A stretch of DNA of 64,000 bases, from the NCBI RefSeq assembly GCF_035222275.1, contig NC_085885.1, positions 248,001-312,000 on the forward strand. The letters are read 5' to 3'. The notes under the pieces are model-generated. The model saw nothing but the letters and a program-made list of their open reading frames with translations. It was not told the DNA's origin and ran no database searches. Both the position numbers and the translations under genes were made by a program. This stretch comes from Podospora bellae-mahoneyi. Its lineage: Eukaryota; Ascomycota; Sordariomycetes; Sordariales; Podosporaceae. Positions 44,773-58,900 of this stretch are shown piece after piece. How positions within the stretch are numbered: position 1 is the stretch's first letter; each line of letters begins with the position of its first letter.

Positions 44773-47700
44773 CCTTTAGTAGGCTATTAACTATAGTAGT
44801 AGCCTTTTCCTTAAAGTAAATTTAATAAATGCTTGAACTGTATAGATTGAATTGATTAAAGTCATATATTTTACTTTACGTTTTGTATAAATTAAATAGA
44901 AAGATATTAGTATCGACTTATCCTAAATCTTTTCGAGTTAATTATTAGCCTATTACTTTTTACTTTTCCTTATAGTTCATTTTTAACGGCCCTTGAAAAT
45001 AGTTTTTACCAAGGTGTGGTATTTCCCTATTTATATCTATTGTATTAGGCGTCAAATGCAGCGTATTGTTTATCGATAAGTTGGGTAAGCTTTACTCCCC
45101 GTTAGTTAATTTATTACGGAGTATTTTTACTTATAAAAATAATACATTTAGTATTACCGGTATCTATTAACCTAGCGTAGGCGTTACCTAAATACAAATA
45201 TCATGCTAATTGCTTTATTAGCTATATGTAGCAAACCTCTCTCTGAAACCTAAAGCTACCATTATTACTACGTTAGTCATTCTATTTTTAGTTCTTATTA
45301 CTCTAGTAAGTATTTTAAGCTATTACTGTTTTAATTATTATATTAACTTTGGTTATACTATTAACTATATTAATTACTTTATTATCAAGTATTATTATTA
45401 TTATCGGTACAGCCGCTATAGCCACGGTTATAGTTCGACTCATTAGGGTATCTAATGTTAAATAGAACTTATTATTTGCGATAAAGATAGGTTTTAAATC
45501 TCAACTACCATACTGTGTTGAAAACTACATTTATTTGTGTTATACTTATAAATTAAGTTACCTTTATAATTGAAATAATTATACAAGTATACTTCCAGTC
45601 AAGGAAAACAGAAAAAGTATAATATCGAAATAATAAAAATTTAATACAAGAACATAAAATTAATCAAGAGTAATAAAAATAGTCAAGAAATGAAATATAA
45701 GTATTTTTCCCTTTAAATTCCTCTACTTTAGTAGTTATCATGCAACCTCCTGCCTAAAAAAAAAAATCAAAATTTCTTCATGTAAAAATTAATAATGATC
45801 CTAACAATATTTAAAAATATTTCTAAAGTACATAATGCATATGGTTTTGTTTTATTTCACAAAACTAAATGTAATTAATCTATTCAAGGTTTTTATCTAT
45901 TTATGACTTCCGTTTATCTTTAAAAAAAATATAGCTAATCAAATTACCCTTTTTTTTAAAAAAAGAAAGAACACAACTAATTTAACTATTAAGCGTTTCT
46001 AGAACCTGTAAAGTTTTATATCTTTAAAAACATCTTTAGTAAGGCCTGTTATAATTTCATTAAAACTTTTCAAGGATATAAAATGTTACTTCTTGAACGC
46101 TTAATTTAAAGTCAGGAGTGAAATTACGAGTCAATCCTTTGAGATATATTAGTGAATATTAAAAAGTCAAAATTAAACATTTGATTTTTGTAAGATCTCA
46201 TAAATCTATATACTAGCGGAAAACCTCAGTATTACGAATATAAAATAACTATCACAATTTTATAAGGCATTTATAACAAAATACTCTTTCAAATTGCGGG
46301 AGTCTAGTATAAGAAAACCGAATTGTAGTTTTACTTACTATTAAAATAAAAAACTTAATAAATTCAAAAAGTCTCTCCTTTATCGAGGGGCCTCCTACTT
46401 ATAGGGGCCTAGTTAGCTGGGTCATAATAAATAGGGAGATAGATTCTAATTCTATTTAAGTAGTAATATATAAAAATACGACGAAGCTATTTATGCTATT
46501 ATATTTTATTTTAATATTCATTCAATTATATTTTTCTTAATTATGATTCTTTATAATAAATATTAAACTTTTTATTTAAAAATAATAACTTAAGTCTTTA
46601 ATAATATTTCATAGTAAATTAATAATAAGTTTACTGATCCATAGACCTAATACCGAGGTTTTTTATAGTCTTCTTGCTATTATTCGTACAGTTAAATCCG
46701 TGAAAAAAATACTATTATATGATTTTAATAGATGTTTAATCTAATAAGATATTTTAGTCTTTAACTTTCCTTTTGCGTTATTTTATAACTTTTCTATATT
46801 CCTAGTATACCTTTGTCATATATGAAAGAAACTCTTTTAATTCTAAATAAAAAATTTATTTGTGTAATTATATTGTTATCTTATAATCTTTTATCTACCT
46901 TATGTATGTATCTTTTTATTACTATTATTCTACTTCAAAACATTTACCTATGACATATGATAAGTATGTTAATCATTATATATATTTTTATCCAGTTTAA
47001 CTATTACGGTTGAGTAATTATAAAAAGCAAGAACTACGTACTTAAAATAAGTGTCGGTAAAAAAAGTATTACATTACACTTTACGCTTTAAGGACTTACT
47101 ATATGCTATTTATGAAATAACATAATAATTCACTTTTATTTGCTATACTATTTATTCAATCCATAAAAATACCTTTAGGATTTATAACGTACTCATTTTC
47201 TAGAAGTTCGCCCAGGTAAAGTAATATAGTAGCTATTTAATGATAAAGCTTTTAATATTATTAATTAATAATCTAATAAGGGTACAAAAAATGTTAGTAA
47301 TAATGGACTGATATAATCCTAAATAGTATTACGTCTTTTGGAAAACTATATAAAAAATCTTATTTCGTTATTACATTAATAATTAATATAATAAAAGTAA
47401 TAAAATATTATCAAGAAGTTATTATACTAAGATACTTTTGTTTTCCATTAGTTACTAAAAAAGACCTTCCTTTAATTTAAAGTTTAACTCATTAATTGCA
47501 GTATTATATTATACTATAGGTTATTATTAGTTTCTTTTAGACAGTAAATATAAAATCAACTTATACAATTTTTAAGATATATATTGTTATGATTTTTGAA
47601 AGGTCAGGTCTCAATGTTATTGAGATAAATATATATACATAAAGTATATTTTGACTTTCTAGTTTTAATAACACTTACATTAATATCTTTTATATATATC

Positions 47701-47909
47701 AATGTTATGCTGGGAATTAAAAAAAATAATATAATGTGAAGAAACCTAGGACAGATTGAAAAACTGTTAGAGTGTTTATTATACTACCTTTAATCATTCA
47801 ATTAATTATTTTTCAATCTAAAATAGTAGGCAGTTCATTTGGTGTTAAATAAAGGTTAGGGTAAAAGTAAATAATGGTTTAATCACTATAAATCCTTTAA
47901 GTAAGTCAT
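44773..47909. other. AT-rich desert, no identifiable gene
   Basis: 3.1 kb of AT-rich sequence with no readable pol fragments. A snippet at 46,385-46,430 (CGAGGGGCCTCC followed by the shared 21-mer) is GC-rich and may be the end of an old element. Confidence 0.5.
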
Positions 47910-48317
47910 TTTCATGGTTTTAGAAGACAGTAGAAGTGTAAGCAACCAATTATGGCTAGACCGGGCGATAGAGCGGGGCTCACGGTCCAGGGGACGGAAC
48001 GGACCAATAAGATTTGGACCGGGGACCGCGGCGAGGCTCACGGTCTACGGTCCAATATCAACCAGTAGGGAGAGGACCGAGGACTATCTGGGAGTCAACG
48101 GTCCACGATCCCCTAGGTCTATATATGCGGAGGAACTGGCTGGTGTAGATAGATAGTTTCGGAGTATGCAATTCCAAGTCACAGTTGTTAATATTAAGAC
48201 CATTGTTATGGAGATAAACTATTTCTTATGTACTGTTTAGCTATACCGAACTAGGATTGTTTAGAAGTGCCTTCAACTAGTATCCCTTTTAGGGATTTTA
48301 GGTCGGGGTTTGTTATA
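47910..48317 (+). repeat. LTR copy A3 (U3 type A)
   Basis: About 408 bp, plus orientation, inverse to A1 and A2. U3 contains the GGACCG/CGGTCC-rich module with RIP-type changes at its start (TTTCATGGTTTTAGAAG for TGTCACGGTTTTGGGAG). TCTATATATGCGGAGGAACTGG then opens the common R-U5 core. Part of it leaves an 80-codon open frame that is not a gene. Confidence 0.8.
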
Positions 48318-49854
48318 CTTATATATGACGTATTATAATTTAAGGCAGAAATATAGTAATTATATAAGATATAAGCTTATGTATTATACTCTAAAGTTTC
48401 TCTTTATTGAAGCAATTCACGTTAAGTATAAGTACTAATAAAATCACTTCGGTTTTCTCTATTTTACTAAGATTAACATTACAAATTATTTCTATATTTA
48501 AGCATTCAATATATACAGCTAGTTTGCCTTGAATGGTATATATATATATATTAAAAATGCTTTATCATATATTGAATACTATAAAGATTTTTTCATTTCA
48601 CCTTTTAATTTAGAATAGATTTAGGTTTTATTTTATATATAATTATTAAGTTAAAGATAGGAATTATTAGAGTATTAAAGGTATATAGTAATAATTATAT
48701 TTCTGACGGTTTATATAATAACTAAATAGTAGCGGCTAATTAATGAATGCGTATTACTATCATAAATATTACTATTAATATAGTATTCATATTTTAATCT
48801 TACAAGTTCAAATAGAAGCTAATATACTATTAAGTAAAAAAATAATTTAATATTTGAAAATTCAAATATAAAAATAGAATTTTAGTAACAAAATTATTAT
48901 CATAGTTAAATTTAAAATACAAATTTAATTTTGTCTAGCTAGAAATATGAATGATAAAAATCATAATATTTATTATCAACAATAACAGGTAGATTAATAA
49001 CGCGGCTTAATGATATATAGTACAAGTAATGAATGAAACTAAATAGAATTTCGGACGAAAAGTATATATAATATAAAATAAATAATTTAACTAAACAACG
49101 TTAAGTATATAATGAATCTTACTGACTATAAGGTATTTTTACAATTACTGAATAATATAGTATTAGTAGTAAATACTATTACGGCTTATGAAATATAGGC
49201 TTTAATAATAATCAGCATAATATATCAAAATAAAACAAACTACGATATAAATCTTATGAAAAGAATATTAAGTTAGGGGTAATTATAAACATTTTACCTA
49301 ATAAAATTAAATAATAGAAAATAAAATTTTAATTTTGATTACTAGTTTAATATTAACCAATATAATCCGTATCAAATACTAGGGAACTATCTTTAAGCTA
49401 TTTAGTTATTTTACATACATAATTTTTAGGATCGTAGACTGTAGACCTTTAAACAGTCCTCGGTCCAGATATTATAGGTTTACCTGGACCGTAAACCCCG
49501 CCTTAATTCCTAGTTTATATTCTACTTAGTATATTTGTGCCATACTTTATATTAAATTCGTAATATAAAAGTAAAGAAGACTTTGATTATTATTTTTGAT
49601 GATCAAGTATTAACCTAAGATAAATTATGAAAGTAGTATTTACGAAAATATACATACTACTGTAACTAATATATAGCCCCGTTGTTATGAATCCTAAAAA
49701 TAAACTAAAATCATAAATAACTTATCCATATGACTTTTAGTAATTACACTATTCTTTTTGTTAACTTTAATTGTGATTTAATAGAAGATACACCTTTATC
49801 CACTTCATACTTAAATATATTTTAAATTACTAAAGACATTATTACGTATAAAAC
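48318..49854. other. AT-rich desert with an LTR-A fragment
   Basis: No gene. At 49,429-49,540 a decayed, minus-oriented piece of the type A U3 (GGATCGTAGACTGTAGACC... CGGTCC) survives. Confidence 0.5.
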
Positions 49855-50254
49855 GTTTAGTAAAAAAAAGGGAATTTTTATAGTAATAAATCATTCTTAA
49901 ATCCTTTAATCAATACAATAATTACTATTACTATAGTAAACCTATAAGTAAATATACGTATATTACATACTACGGAACTATTTATCTACACCAGCTAATT
50001 TCTCCGTATATATAGATCTCTATCCTTCAAGCACCTCCGTACCTCTCTCACCGCGGCTCACTAGTAGGCGGTAGTAATCCTTCCTAGCTCACCACGCTCA
50101 CTAAGCAAACTTAATACTCCAGCTTATTTTTACTAAAGATTAAGCGTCCCATTACCCTATAGTCCCGCCATTATATTTACTTTGATTAACTACTATAGCT
50201 TACTATAGTTCCTACTCGGTTTTATTATATAGTTAGTTTATAGTATAATACCAC
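49855..50254 (-). repeat. LTR copy C2 (U3 type C), decayed
   Basis: Minus-oriented. The core stem-loop and TATA (CTCCGTATATATAGA on plus) join a U3 different from types A and B: CTTCAAGCACCTCCG, CCGCGGCTCAC and CCCATTACCC, also found in copy C1. The outer ends are approximate because of decay. It directly follows the C-terminal pol remnants of a minus-strand gypsy, so it is probably that element's 3' LTR. Confidence 0.6.
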
Positions 50255-51167
50255 TCTTACTTATTTTTCGTCCCGAAAGATTTGCTATCGTTACTTCTAT
50301 ATTTTAACGGTATTAACTTTTTTCTTACATATACGTAATTTCGTTTCCTTTTTTTTACCTATCTAGTATTACTAACCATATCGTGTCGCATAATTCAATA
50401 CTTCTATAATACGATACGTAAACGGAAAGTATTTTCCGCCCTAGTTACTTAAAACGATATCGTAATACTTTAGTTCGTTATTAAAACGTTTCATTTTATT
50501 ATAAAGAAAGGCTCCAAGTGTTACTTCACAATATTGAAATAAGTAAACTGCATAAAAGTTTAACGTGGCTTATTTCTATAAGGACCTAGGCTTTATAACT
50601 TACGCATTTCTTTACTATTAACCATAACAATGAATAATTTATCGGAATAAAGGATAACTAATATTAAAATAATCGTAAAAAAGATTTTACAAATCAAAAT
50701 ATCAGGTATTTTAATTTATTTATAATCGGCCTAAGTTCTTTTAATGAAATTTCTTTAATTTAATTTCTTTAAAATCGGCTTAAGTTCTTTTAATAAAATT
50801 CCTTTAATTCTTTTAAATAATTAAAATATATTATTCATTGTACATAAATTCCTTCGCACTTACTAAGCCCATAATATAATATACAATGTACCGGCTATTA
50901 TATTAAAGGGACGGATTTAATTTCTACCGTAATTCTAACGTATTGAAATCTTTAGCTTTCCGCTAGGGTTTTAATATGTTTCTTTTTACTTATATTAATC
51001 TTGATCGGTTAAGGTATCACCGATAGAATTCTTTTAACTTATATAGGTAATCAAAGTTTATCGTTAATTCCTTTAAACTACTTATAGCTAAATATATAAA
51101 GTAATTAAATAAATCTTTTCATCAACCTTCATTAAATTATAAATTTAATATTTACTGTATATTGTAC
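50255..51167 (-). mobile_element. Gypsy pol C-terminal remnant, minus strand
   Basis: The reverse strand near 50,940-51,010 reads like the chromodomain end of gypsy 1 (same order of strings as at about 43,150-43,200). Together with LTR C2 it forms the 3' end of a minus-strand gypsy that is interrupted at 51,168 by the oppositely oriented LTR B2. Confidence 0.5.
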
Positions 51168-51512
51168 TGTTACAGTTAAACTAACATGCAGGACGGACCG
51201 TGTGCGGGGCACAAGACGCGTAGCCCATCGCTAGCAGAACCAATCAAAGTAAGCAATAGCTTACCTGGGGGATCATTACTAAAGGATTATGATCCGGAAA
51301 TATCAGAGGTCTATATATATGGAGGAACTAGCTAGTATAAATAAACAGTTCCGCGGTATATAATAGATACAAGTCACAAGCGTTGGTATCTTAACTTTTA
51401 TGATTAAAACAAGCCATTTGTTACACACTATTTAGCTATACTAAACCAGGATTATTCAGAAGTACCTTCCACTAGTATCCCTTTCAAAGGTTCTGCATAG
51501 AGATTCGTTACA
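51168..51512 (+). repeat. LTR copy B2 (U3 type B), probable solo LTR
   Basis: 345 bp from TGTTACAGTTAAAC to GATTCGTTACA. U3 type B has GGACCGTGTGCGGGGCAC and CGCGTAGCCCATCG. The TATA TCTATATATATGGAGG and the stem-loop core follow. Flanks are TGTAC (51,163-51,167) and TATAC (51,513-51,517), a 5-bp target duplication differing by one G-to-A change. Confidence 0.75.
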
Positions 51513-54500
51513 TATACTCTTATTCTTCGTCCTTCATTACTCCCAATACACCAATTTCGCTTATTGATAGTACGGGTTCTACAAATGATATATAAAAAGT
51601 ATATACCTATAAATATATTATACTAAGTAGCTTCAATTTAAACACTTAGTTTAATATTTTTCTTCTAATATTTAAGTAGACCTTCTTTTTTATAGTCCAA
51701 CTTCTTATTAAGTCTCTTAATACGTAAATTATACATAAAAAGAAATACCATATCACCTCCCTTAAAGTAAAGTCCCTCGAGTTTTTTAATATTATAGTAT
51801 ATTCGTATTAATTTCTTATAAGTTTTAGTTTTTCTTAAGCATACCGTAGAATGTATATAATTTACTTACTGTAACCCTAGCCCTAAATACCTCTATACCG
51901 GGTCCTTATCGTAAGCCTACTTTATATTTACAGTTTAGGAAGAACGGGGAAACCTTGATTATTTTTACTAGCAATATATTATATATTAAATATATTATAA
52001 ATAATGATTTTACTTGACCGTGTTACTCGAAATCAATATAATCCGGTAAATACTAATTTATAAGTTTCATTACACCGTTTTATTCGATTATTCATTTAAG
52101 GTCACTAAGTTAAAAACGCTTTACCTACTACCATTAACCTTATTATTAACGCTTCCTAAAACTTTAATATAACTTTACTATCGCGGTATATAATAAACTC
52201 TTTTAACTATATATATATTACGGTAATATACTATAATACTATATCCGCTCATTACTTTACTAATTAGGTCTCGTTTTAAAATGAAATATTTATTTACTTA
52301 ATAAGACCATAACCTTTATTAAATATTATTATACATAGTACTAGTTATTATATTTTTGAATTTTTATAATTCAGCAATAAAGTTCATTGTAATTCAACTC
52401 CATAATTATTCTATTGTTAATAATGATAGTAAAAGTCAATAAGTTCTCACTTTACAGTTTTTTATTTTTTAAATATATAATATTATTGAATAACCTTTTT
52501 AATATAGTTCTTGATTTTCGGTATATTAAAATACTATGTAATCCTTTTCATGATGTTCATAATACCTACATATCTTCCAAAATCCGACTTATAAACTTCT
52601 ATTATTAAAACCGTCCTATTTCAGCTTTATATATATTTAATTATTATATTATAGTTTTCACCAATTCTTTACATACTATCTCTATAACTTCAATTTTTTC
52701 TATTAATATTTTTTCATCATATCGGTACCTACCTCTCTTTAATATTTCTTAAAGGTAGCTTATTTATAATATATTATATAACACTTTATTCATAAACAAA
52801 ATAAGTATTTTAAGATTCTTTTTAACGTTTCTTTAAATAAGAATACTAACTCCATAAGTATATTTTTATAAAAGTTAACTCGTTAATTGAATACGCTCGC
52901 TTACTGTAAGCCTCTCCAAACTATTTCTATAATTATTTTAGAAATTAAGCAGTAAAAGAAATTTAATTGTTATATTTACTATATATTTAGGACCTCCCTA
53001 ATAATAAAAACTTGCAGACTTTAATAATTTTTATTTATATATAATATATAATTTATATTGTTAAAGTATAGCCTTCATTTTCTAAATAATTCAGTAATAG
53101 CGAATAATCTATTATTATAAATTAAGTGCTTTTAACCTACCCCCTCAAGCTTTTTCGAAAAAGAATTACCAGGTACGATTTTCTACGTTATTTTACGAAT
53201 TTAATTATTTACCGATCGTATAATTTACTATATTAACCTCGACCTTTAACGGTTAATTAGGATTTACTAGTTTAAATACGGGGCTTTTTTACATAACTAA
53301 CTTTCTTTAAATCCTAAAAGTCCTACTTTGTTTCTAACTTCTACTTAAACTATATATCTATTTAATTGAATAATTCAATAATTATATAATTCCTATCTAC
53401 ATTCAGATAAATATCCGGTATAAGCTTAGAAACTTTAAAAACTCTCTAATGTATATTTATAATTATTGCGTAGGCTAGTCTTTAACTACCGTAATTATTT
53501 TAGGTTCTCTCTGAACTTTACTTAATAATATTAAATATCCTGAATGAACATTTTGATATGTAAAATAGCTTTTTTTTATTGTTTAAAAGTCGGCTTCCGT
53601 ATAACGCGTCGACTATCGCTTATCTACATTGCTTATATTCGTTTATAATATACAACTAAGTAAAAACACTATTGAAGTAGTATACTGTTATTTCATTAGG
53701 GTACTTCCGTATTATATAATTAAGAAAAGCGTAGAATAAAATAAACCTATTAATTAATCCGAATAATATTATGGAATACTCGATATAGCTTTAGGGTATA
53801 TAAGACGCTATTTTATATTTATCCCATTCCTTAATCTATAAATAAGTATATTTACTGGGTATATTATAATATATTAAGCATTTCGCTTTAACTAATTAAC
53901 TTTAAAATCGGAATATTAATAGTAACAGGTAATTAATGTTTATCGTTTCGTTATTTAATGTATAATAAGCTATATATAATTGTAAACTACCGTCTTTTTC
54001 TCGGTATGAAGAATACGGGGTATTTTACTAGCAATATAAAGTCTTTGATATATCTATTTCTTAAATTCACATATAAATACTTCCGTAATTCCGCACTTGA
54101 TTTATCTTTACTATAATAAACTTGACATAGCTATAGTTCAAGTTTTTTTTTAACTTAATTTTATAATTTTACGGTTTCCCTTTTTAAAGTTCCTTTAAAT
54201 ACTTAACAGTAAAAGCTTAATATCCTCGATATTTCAACGGTACCGTTGTCAGAACGTTTTTCTATGTTATTATAATAAATATACTTATTAATATCCAATC
54301 TTAAATTAACTTTTTTAACCTTATTTCTTCGATTGTACCTGCTATATTAATAAAACATACTATTACTCTCTACACTTTTTCTAGTAATACCGCAGAGTAT
54401 ATTTATTCTATACTTCGCTTTACATATACTTTTAATCCCCTATCGTTTACTAAATACTTCTACAGTTTTTTAAACGTAAGTAACTACTATCGTTCTGATT

Positions 54501-56893
54501 AATCTTTAAATTATAATCTCTATTCTATGATTGCTTTAGGATTATATCCTTCGAGGGTCTTATATTTATTATATCGAATATAACTAATGGTATTTTCCCT
54601 TCGTCTATAATATCTAAAACTAGTATTTCTCTAAAGACTTTTCATATCGGAAATAATCTTTGTATTATAATCTATCCGTTTTTTTATTCTATAAAATTTA
54701 CGTTTAATATATAAAGTATAACGAAAGTAGATTCGTTTCCGTACCACAATTTCCCAATATTACTACCGAAATATCCTTTCAGTACGCTATAATATGAACG
54801 TATTTATCTGTTTTTACTTTCTCTCTATATAATTATAACTTTGTCAATAATGCCAAAATATTACTTTATACCAATATTTCCGATAATAGCTTTCGTAGTC
54901 CGTTAAAAGTTACTAACCTCCGCTAATGGGCTATAAATCGTTTCTTGAACAATTATATCATTAAAAATTGGTTTTCTATACTGAATTCTTTAATAATATT
55001 AATTCTTTTAATTATTTCTACCTAGCTTCCTCCTACTTATTATTTCTTAATTTCCTATCATTTTACCGTATTTATATTTAATAGCAGTTCCGCTACTGAA
55101 TTATTCTTTAAATCCTCTTATGTAAGATTTCTTTAACTTTCTTTTATGAATATAATACGGAGTCCGGGCTTAAATAATCCATAAATACAAATATTCCCTA
55201 CGGAATATATCATTTAACATACATCTTTCTGTTATTTACTCAACGTAATATTTATATATTTAGGTATAAACTATATTACTTAAAGGCTATCTTTTAGTTG
55301 AATTAAGTCCTAAATTCTTTATGGGAAATAATTATCTATTTTCTTCGAAATCTTTTTCTATTTAACTATTAATTTCCTAACTAATTATAACTTACTTTAC
55401 GTACCGGCTAATAACCGTATAAAAACTTACTTTAATAACATACCGTATATCCTTATATAATATACTTAAACTAAAAATACTTTTTGATACTCCGAATATT
55501 TAAATAGAGTTATACCTTATTTTTTCAAGGTATATACTATAGAACTAAAAATACTTATCCTAGTTACCTCGCGACACTAATACTAATAACCTGTTTATCT
55601 TCTCAATATACCTTCCAACTTTTATATACGAACTTTTAAAGATATGATACTTATTATACGTGGATTATTCTATATTATTCGTATCACTTTTTCAATATCA
55701 TTCACTAGGTATATCTTTATTATTAGGTAAAATCGGTATCTTTAATAACTTTCATGGTGATTTTTTGAATAAGTTATATTAATTACTTTATAAATTTTAT
55801 ATTTTCAAATTTCTTTCTTTATACTTCGCTTTCAACCTTTTTATAATTTCCTATAGCTTCTAAACTCTACCTTCTTTAATTCGGTATATTAATTAAAGTT
55901 TTTTTCGAAGTTCGAAACTGTACTTTCCTAATACTTAAAATTATAAACTTTATAACCCTGAGTCCTTTCGATAAAATTATTATTTTCATTTTCTTGTTTT
56001 AACTAAGTCGTTTAAGTATCCTATAATCCTTTTTCAAATATCCTACCTGACCGTGATTAAAGTCTTTAAAATTACCTTTACTCTAATACCGGAGTAATTA
56101 TCTTTAAGGTATTATTACTGGTTATATTTATCGCTATACTAATGATTACTATAGCAACCCTTATCATCACCTTTCTTTTCCGTATAACGTTGAAATTACC
56201 GATCGTGGATGTTTATAGTTATAGTGATATTCTTATTAATAGTATTAAGCCTCGACTCTTTATATATATTATTTTTACATTTTTTTTAAAAGCTATTATG
56301 AAAAAGCTATATGAATTCTTTATTATTAATAATATTATATAAATTACTATTAATATATTTAATATGGATATACAAACTTCTCTTACGTATATTTACTTTA
56401 TATTACTTCTCAGATATTTCTTTAACTTCAGTTTCGAAAATATAATAGCTTTTAAAGTATTAAACTGTAATGTTCTCTTAATCCTCCTTTTCCTTTTTAT
56501 AGTAATCGTTAAAAGTAGGTTCGAACTATATAAAGCTCAATCCTTACGTTTAATTACTATAAAAATTACCTTCGATTTTCGATTAACAATTTACTTTAAA
56601 TAATAACGAAAATAAGTTTAAAGCCTTATCTATCCTCCTTTATAATGCTCCGGTATCGGGAACCTAAATGTCGACATCAGTATAGTCATTATAACAATAA
56701 TTTAGTCCCGGATCTACTAGACCTCGCTCTCAATTCCTTAATACGTTTAATAAACCATATTACGGTTATAATACAAGGTCCTCTACTATTTAGGCTATGT
56801 TGGACGCTTCTTATCTAAACATTTTTAGGTCTGACTAATAGTAAAAAAACGCTTCTAACTTATGTATAATAGAGTTAAAGTAAATATGTAATA
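51513..56893 (-). mobile_element. Ty3/gypsy retrotransposon 3 internal region, minus strand, RIP-destroyed
   Basis: On the minus strand, RT-proximal remnants KYPVFFIPRKR-FTIIYSLLYIK appear near 54,000 (the family's APVLFVKKKDG-LRLCVDYRxLN). A YFN triplet near 53,680 stands at the YxDD position. Integrase-like remnants lie near 51,850-52,700. gag would lie above 55 kb. Plus-strand open frames at 52,414, 56,142 and 56,364 are AT-rich accidents. The 5' LTR is C1 on the right, and the internal region continues on the left side of LTR B2. Confidence 0.65.
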
Positions 56894-57277
56894 TATGACG
56901 AATTTCAATCCAGGACTTTTAAAAGCCATGATAATTAAACGTACTTTTAAACAATCCTAGTTCGGTATAGCTAAATAGTATATATTAAATAACTTATTTC
57001 AATTTTAATAATCTGGTTAATAACGATTATGACCTAAATTATATAGTACGGAACTATCAATCTATACTAGCTAGTTCCTTTGTATATATAGACCTCCATC
57101 CTCCAAGTTCCTCCGTACCTAGCTTACCGCGGCTCACTGGTGAGTGGTGATCCGGCTCACCTTTGCCAAGAGGTGAGCGCCCCATTACCCAGCAGCCCCG
57201 CCGTTACATTTTCCTTGATTAGCTACCACGGCCTGCTGCATTCCCACTCGGTCTTACTATATGGTTAATCTGTGACA
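56894..57277 (-). repeat. LTR copy C1 (U3 type C)
   Basis: 384 bp, minus orientation, the likely 5' LTR of gypsy 3. The R-U5 part is RIP-altered but alignable (TATGACGAATTTCAATCCAGGAC). The TATA GTATATATAGACC and stem-loop are present. The U3 module, GC-rich and little decayed, includes CCGCGGCTCACTGG, AGGTGAGCGCCCC and GTGACA at its end. Confidence 0.75.
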
Positions 57278-58900
57278 CCTTATAATAAATATTAGAGCAA
57301 TAATATACTGTAAAAGAGGACTTACAGAGACCCGTTTATAACAATAATATATAAAATATAAACAATAATTTTACATATTATTAAAATAATGAAGTTTAAT
57401 TTTCGTAATAGACCAAAAGAATTTCAAATCTTAATAACTTAAAGATAAAAAGCAGAAAAACAATAAAGAACATCGTACATAGAGAAAGTACTTTAATTAC
57501 AATTTTATTTACTATATAAATATACAAACCTAAATTTCGGGATATATGGTTTATAAAGCTTTAAGTAAGAATAACGTTTCTAATATTTGTCTAAAAGTAC
57601 GGAAAAGTTCAATTTACCTTATAAAAATAATGGAACATAACACACTTTTAAGTCGGTATTAAAAGATAGAGTAAATAATAATGCGTGTTTTGTAAAAACA
57701 AAAACTAACTTCAGTTTTCAAGATAATAAGTTTGATATTTATAATTTAACTACCTACTTTATAGTCTTTAAAATTTTATAACAAAAAATGAATAACAAGA
57801 AGTATATTAAAAATGATTTCCTTTGTTAGATTTATCTATAGTTTATATGTAACATGAATAAAAATATAAAGGTAAACTAAATTTCTAAAAAAATGAAGAT
57901 TTCATTGTTATAATTTAAATTAATATTAATAACAATAACATTATGTTTCAAGTTATTATATTAAGATATAAAATATGTATAGGGTACTTTAATCAAATTT
58001 AGAGGCGTTTCGAGTAAGAGGTCATAGTAAAGATGAATCCTAAAATAATATTAAAAAATTAATAAAAAGTCTTACTAGCTTATTATTGAAAATTCTTAGA
58101 AAAAACTAGAAATGAATATAAAAATAGACTTATAACCCCAATAACCCTACCCTATAGAAAGGCGCCGTTTATAGGTACCTAGCTTACGAAATCTCTACAA
58201 GCTAGCGAAGCTCCTAAAAGTTTCCAAATATTTAGGTTTTCAATTAGTAACATATTAAACAGTAATTTAATGAAAAATGTAGAGATTTTACAGTTATTGA
58301 ACGATTCATTAATTATATTATATAATTTCATAAATTTGAGTAATATAATCATATTGAATGTAAAATTTATAGTTTTACTTAAAGTAAAAATGAAAGCTAT
58401 AGTATTAAAATAATATATGAATAATAGGGGAAAGTATACCTAGTCCATTATAAAAGGTAATAAAGACGTTTAAAAAGAATTGATCAGTAGAGAGAGTTTA
58501 TAATATCATCTAGATAAGTATAATAAAATAGGAAAATTTCATGTTTGATGATGTTTGTAGAGGCTTATAGTATTACGATTCGCGGCTATTTTAGACAATC
58601 ACTATTACTATATATATATATTTAATTAAACATAATTCAATTATTATCTTTTAAATTGAACTCTGGCTTATTTAGTTATTGTAAAGGATCATATTGAAAT
58701 TGTTCAAGGCGATTGTCAAGGGTTACCTATTATTATTTTATTATATAGTGGTTTAAGTGCTATAGCCTATGTACCTTACCTGTAAATTATAGGTATTGTA
58801 TAAACTATTTTTGCTATATTATAAGTACTATAAATACCCACTATTATAGAGCCTCTAGACTTATACCTAAGATATTACCCTTAAATTTATTAGGGTATGT
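57278..58900. other. AT-rich desert, no identifiable gene
   Basis: 1.6 kb of AT-rich sequence. A small island at 58,140-58,215 (ACCCTACCC, GGCGCCGTTTATAGG, TACCTAGC) has composition similar to the 36.8 and 46.4 kb islands. No coding remnant. Confidence 0.45.

Noticed and set aside
47914-48156. 80-codon frame at 48 kb
   Set aside because: Lies inside LTR copy A3 and is explained by its GC-rich U3.
52414-56603. Plus-strand frames of 64-79 codons in the desert
   Set aside because: I/F/Y/L-rich translations of AT-rich DNA, antisense to gypsy 3.
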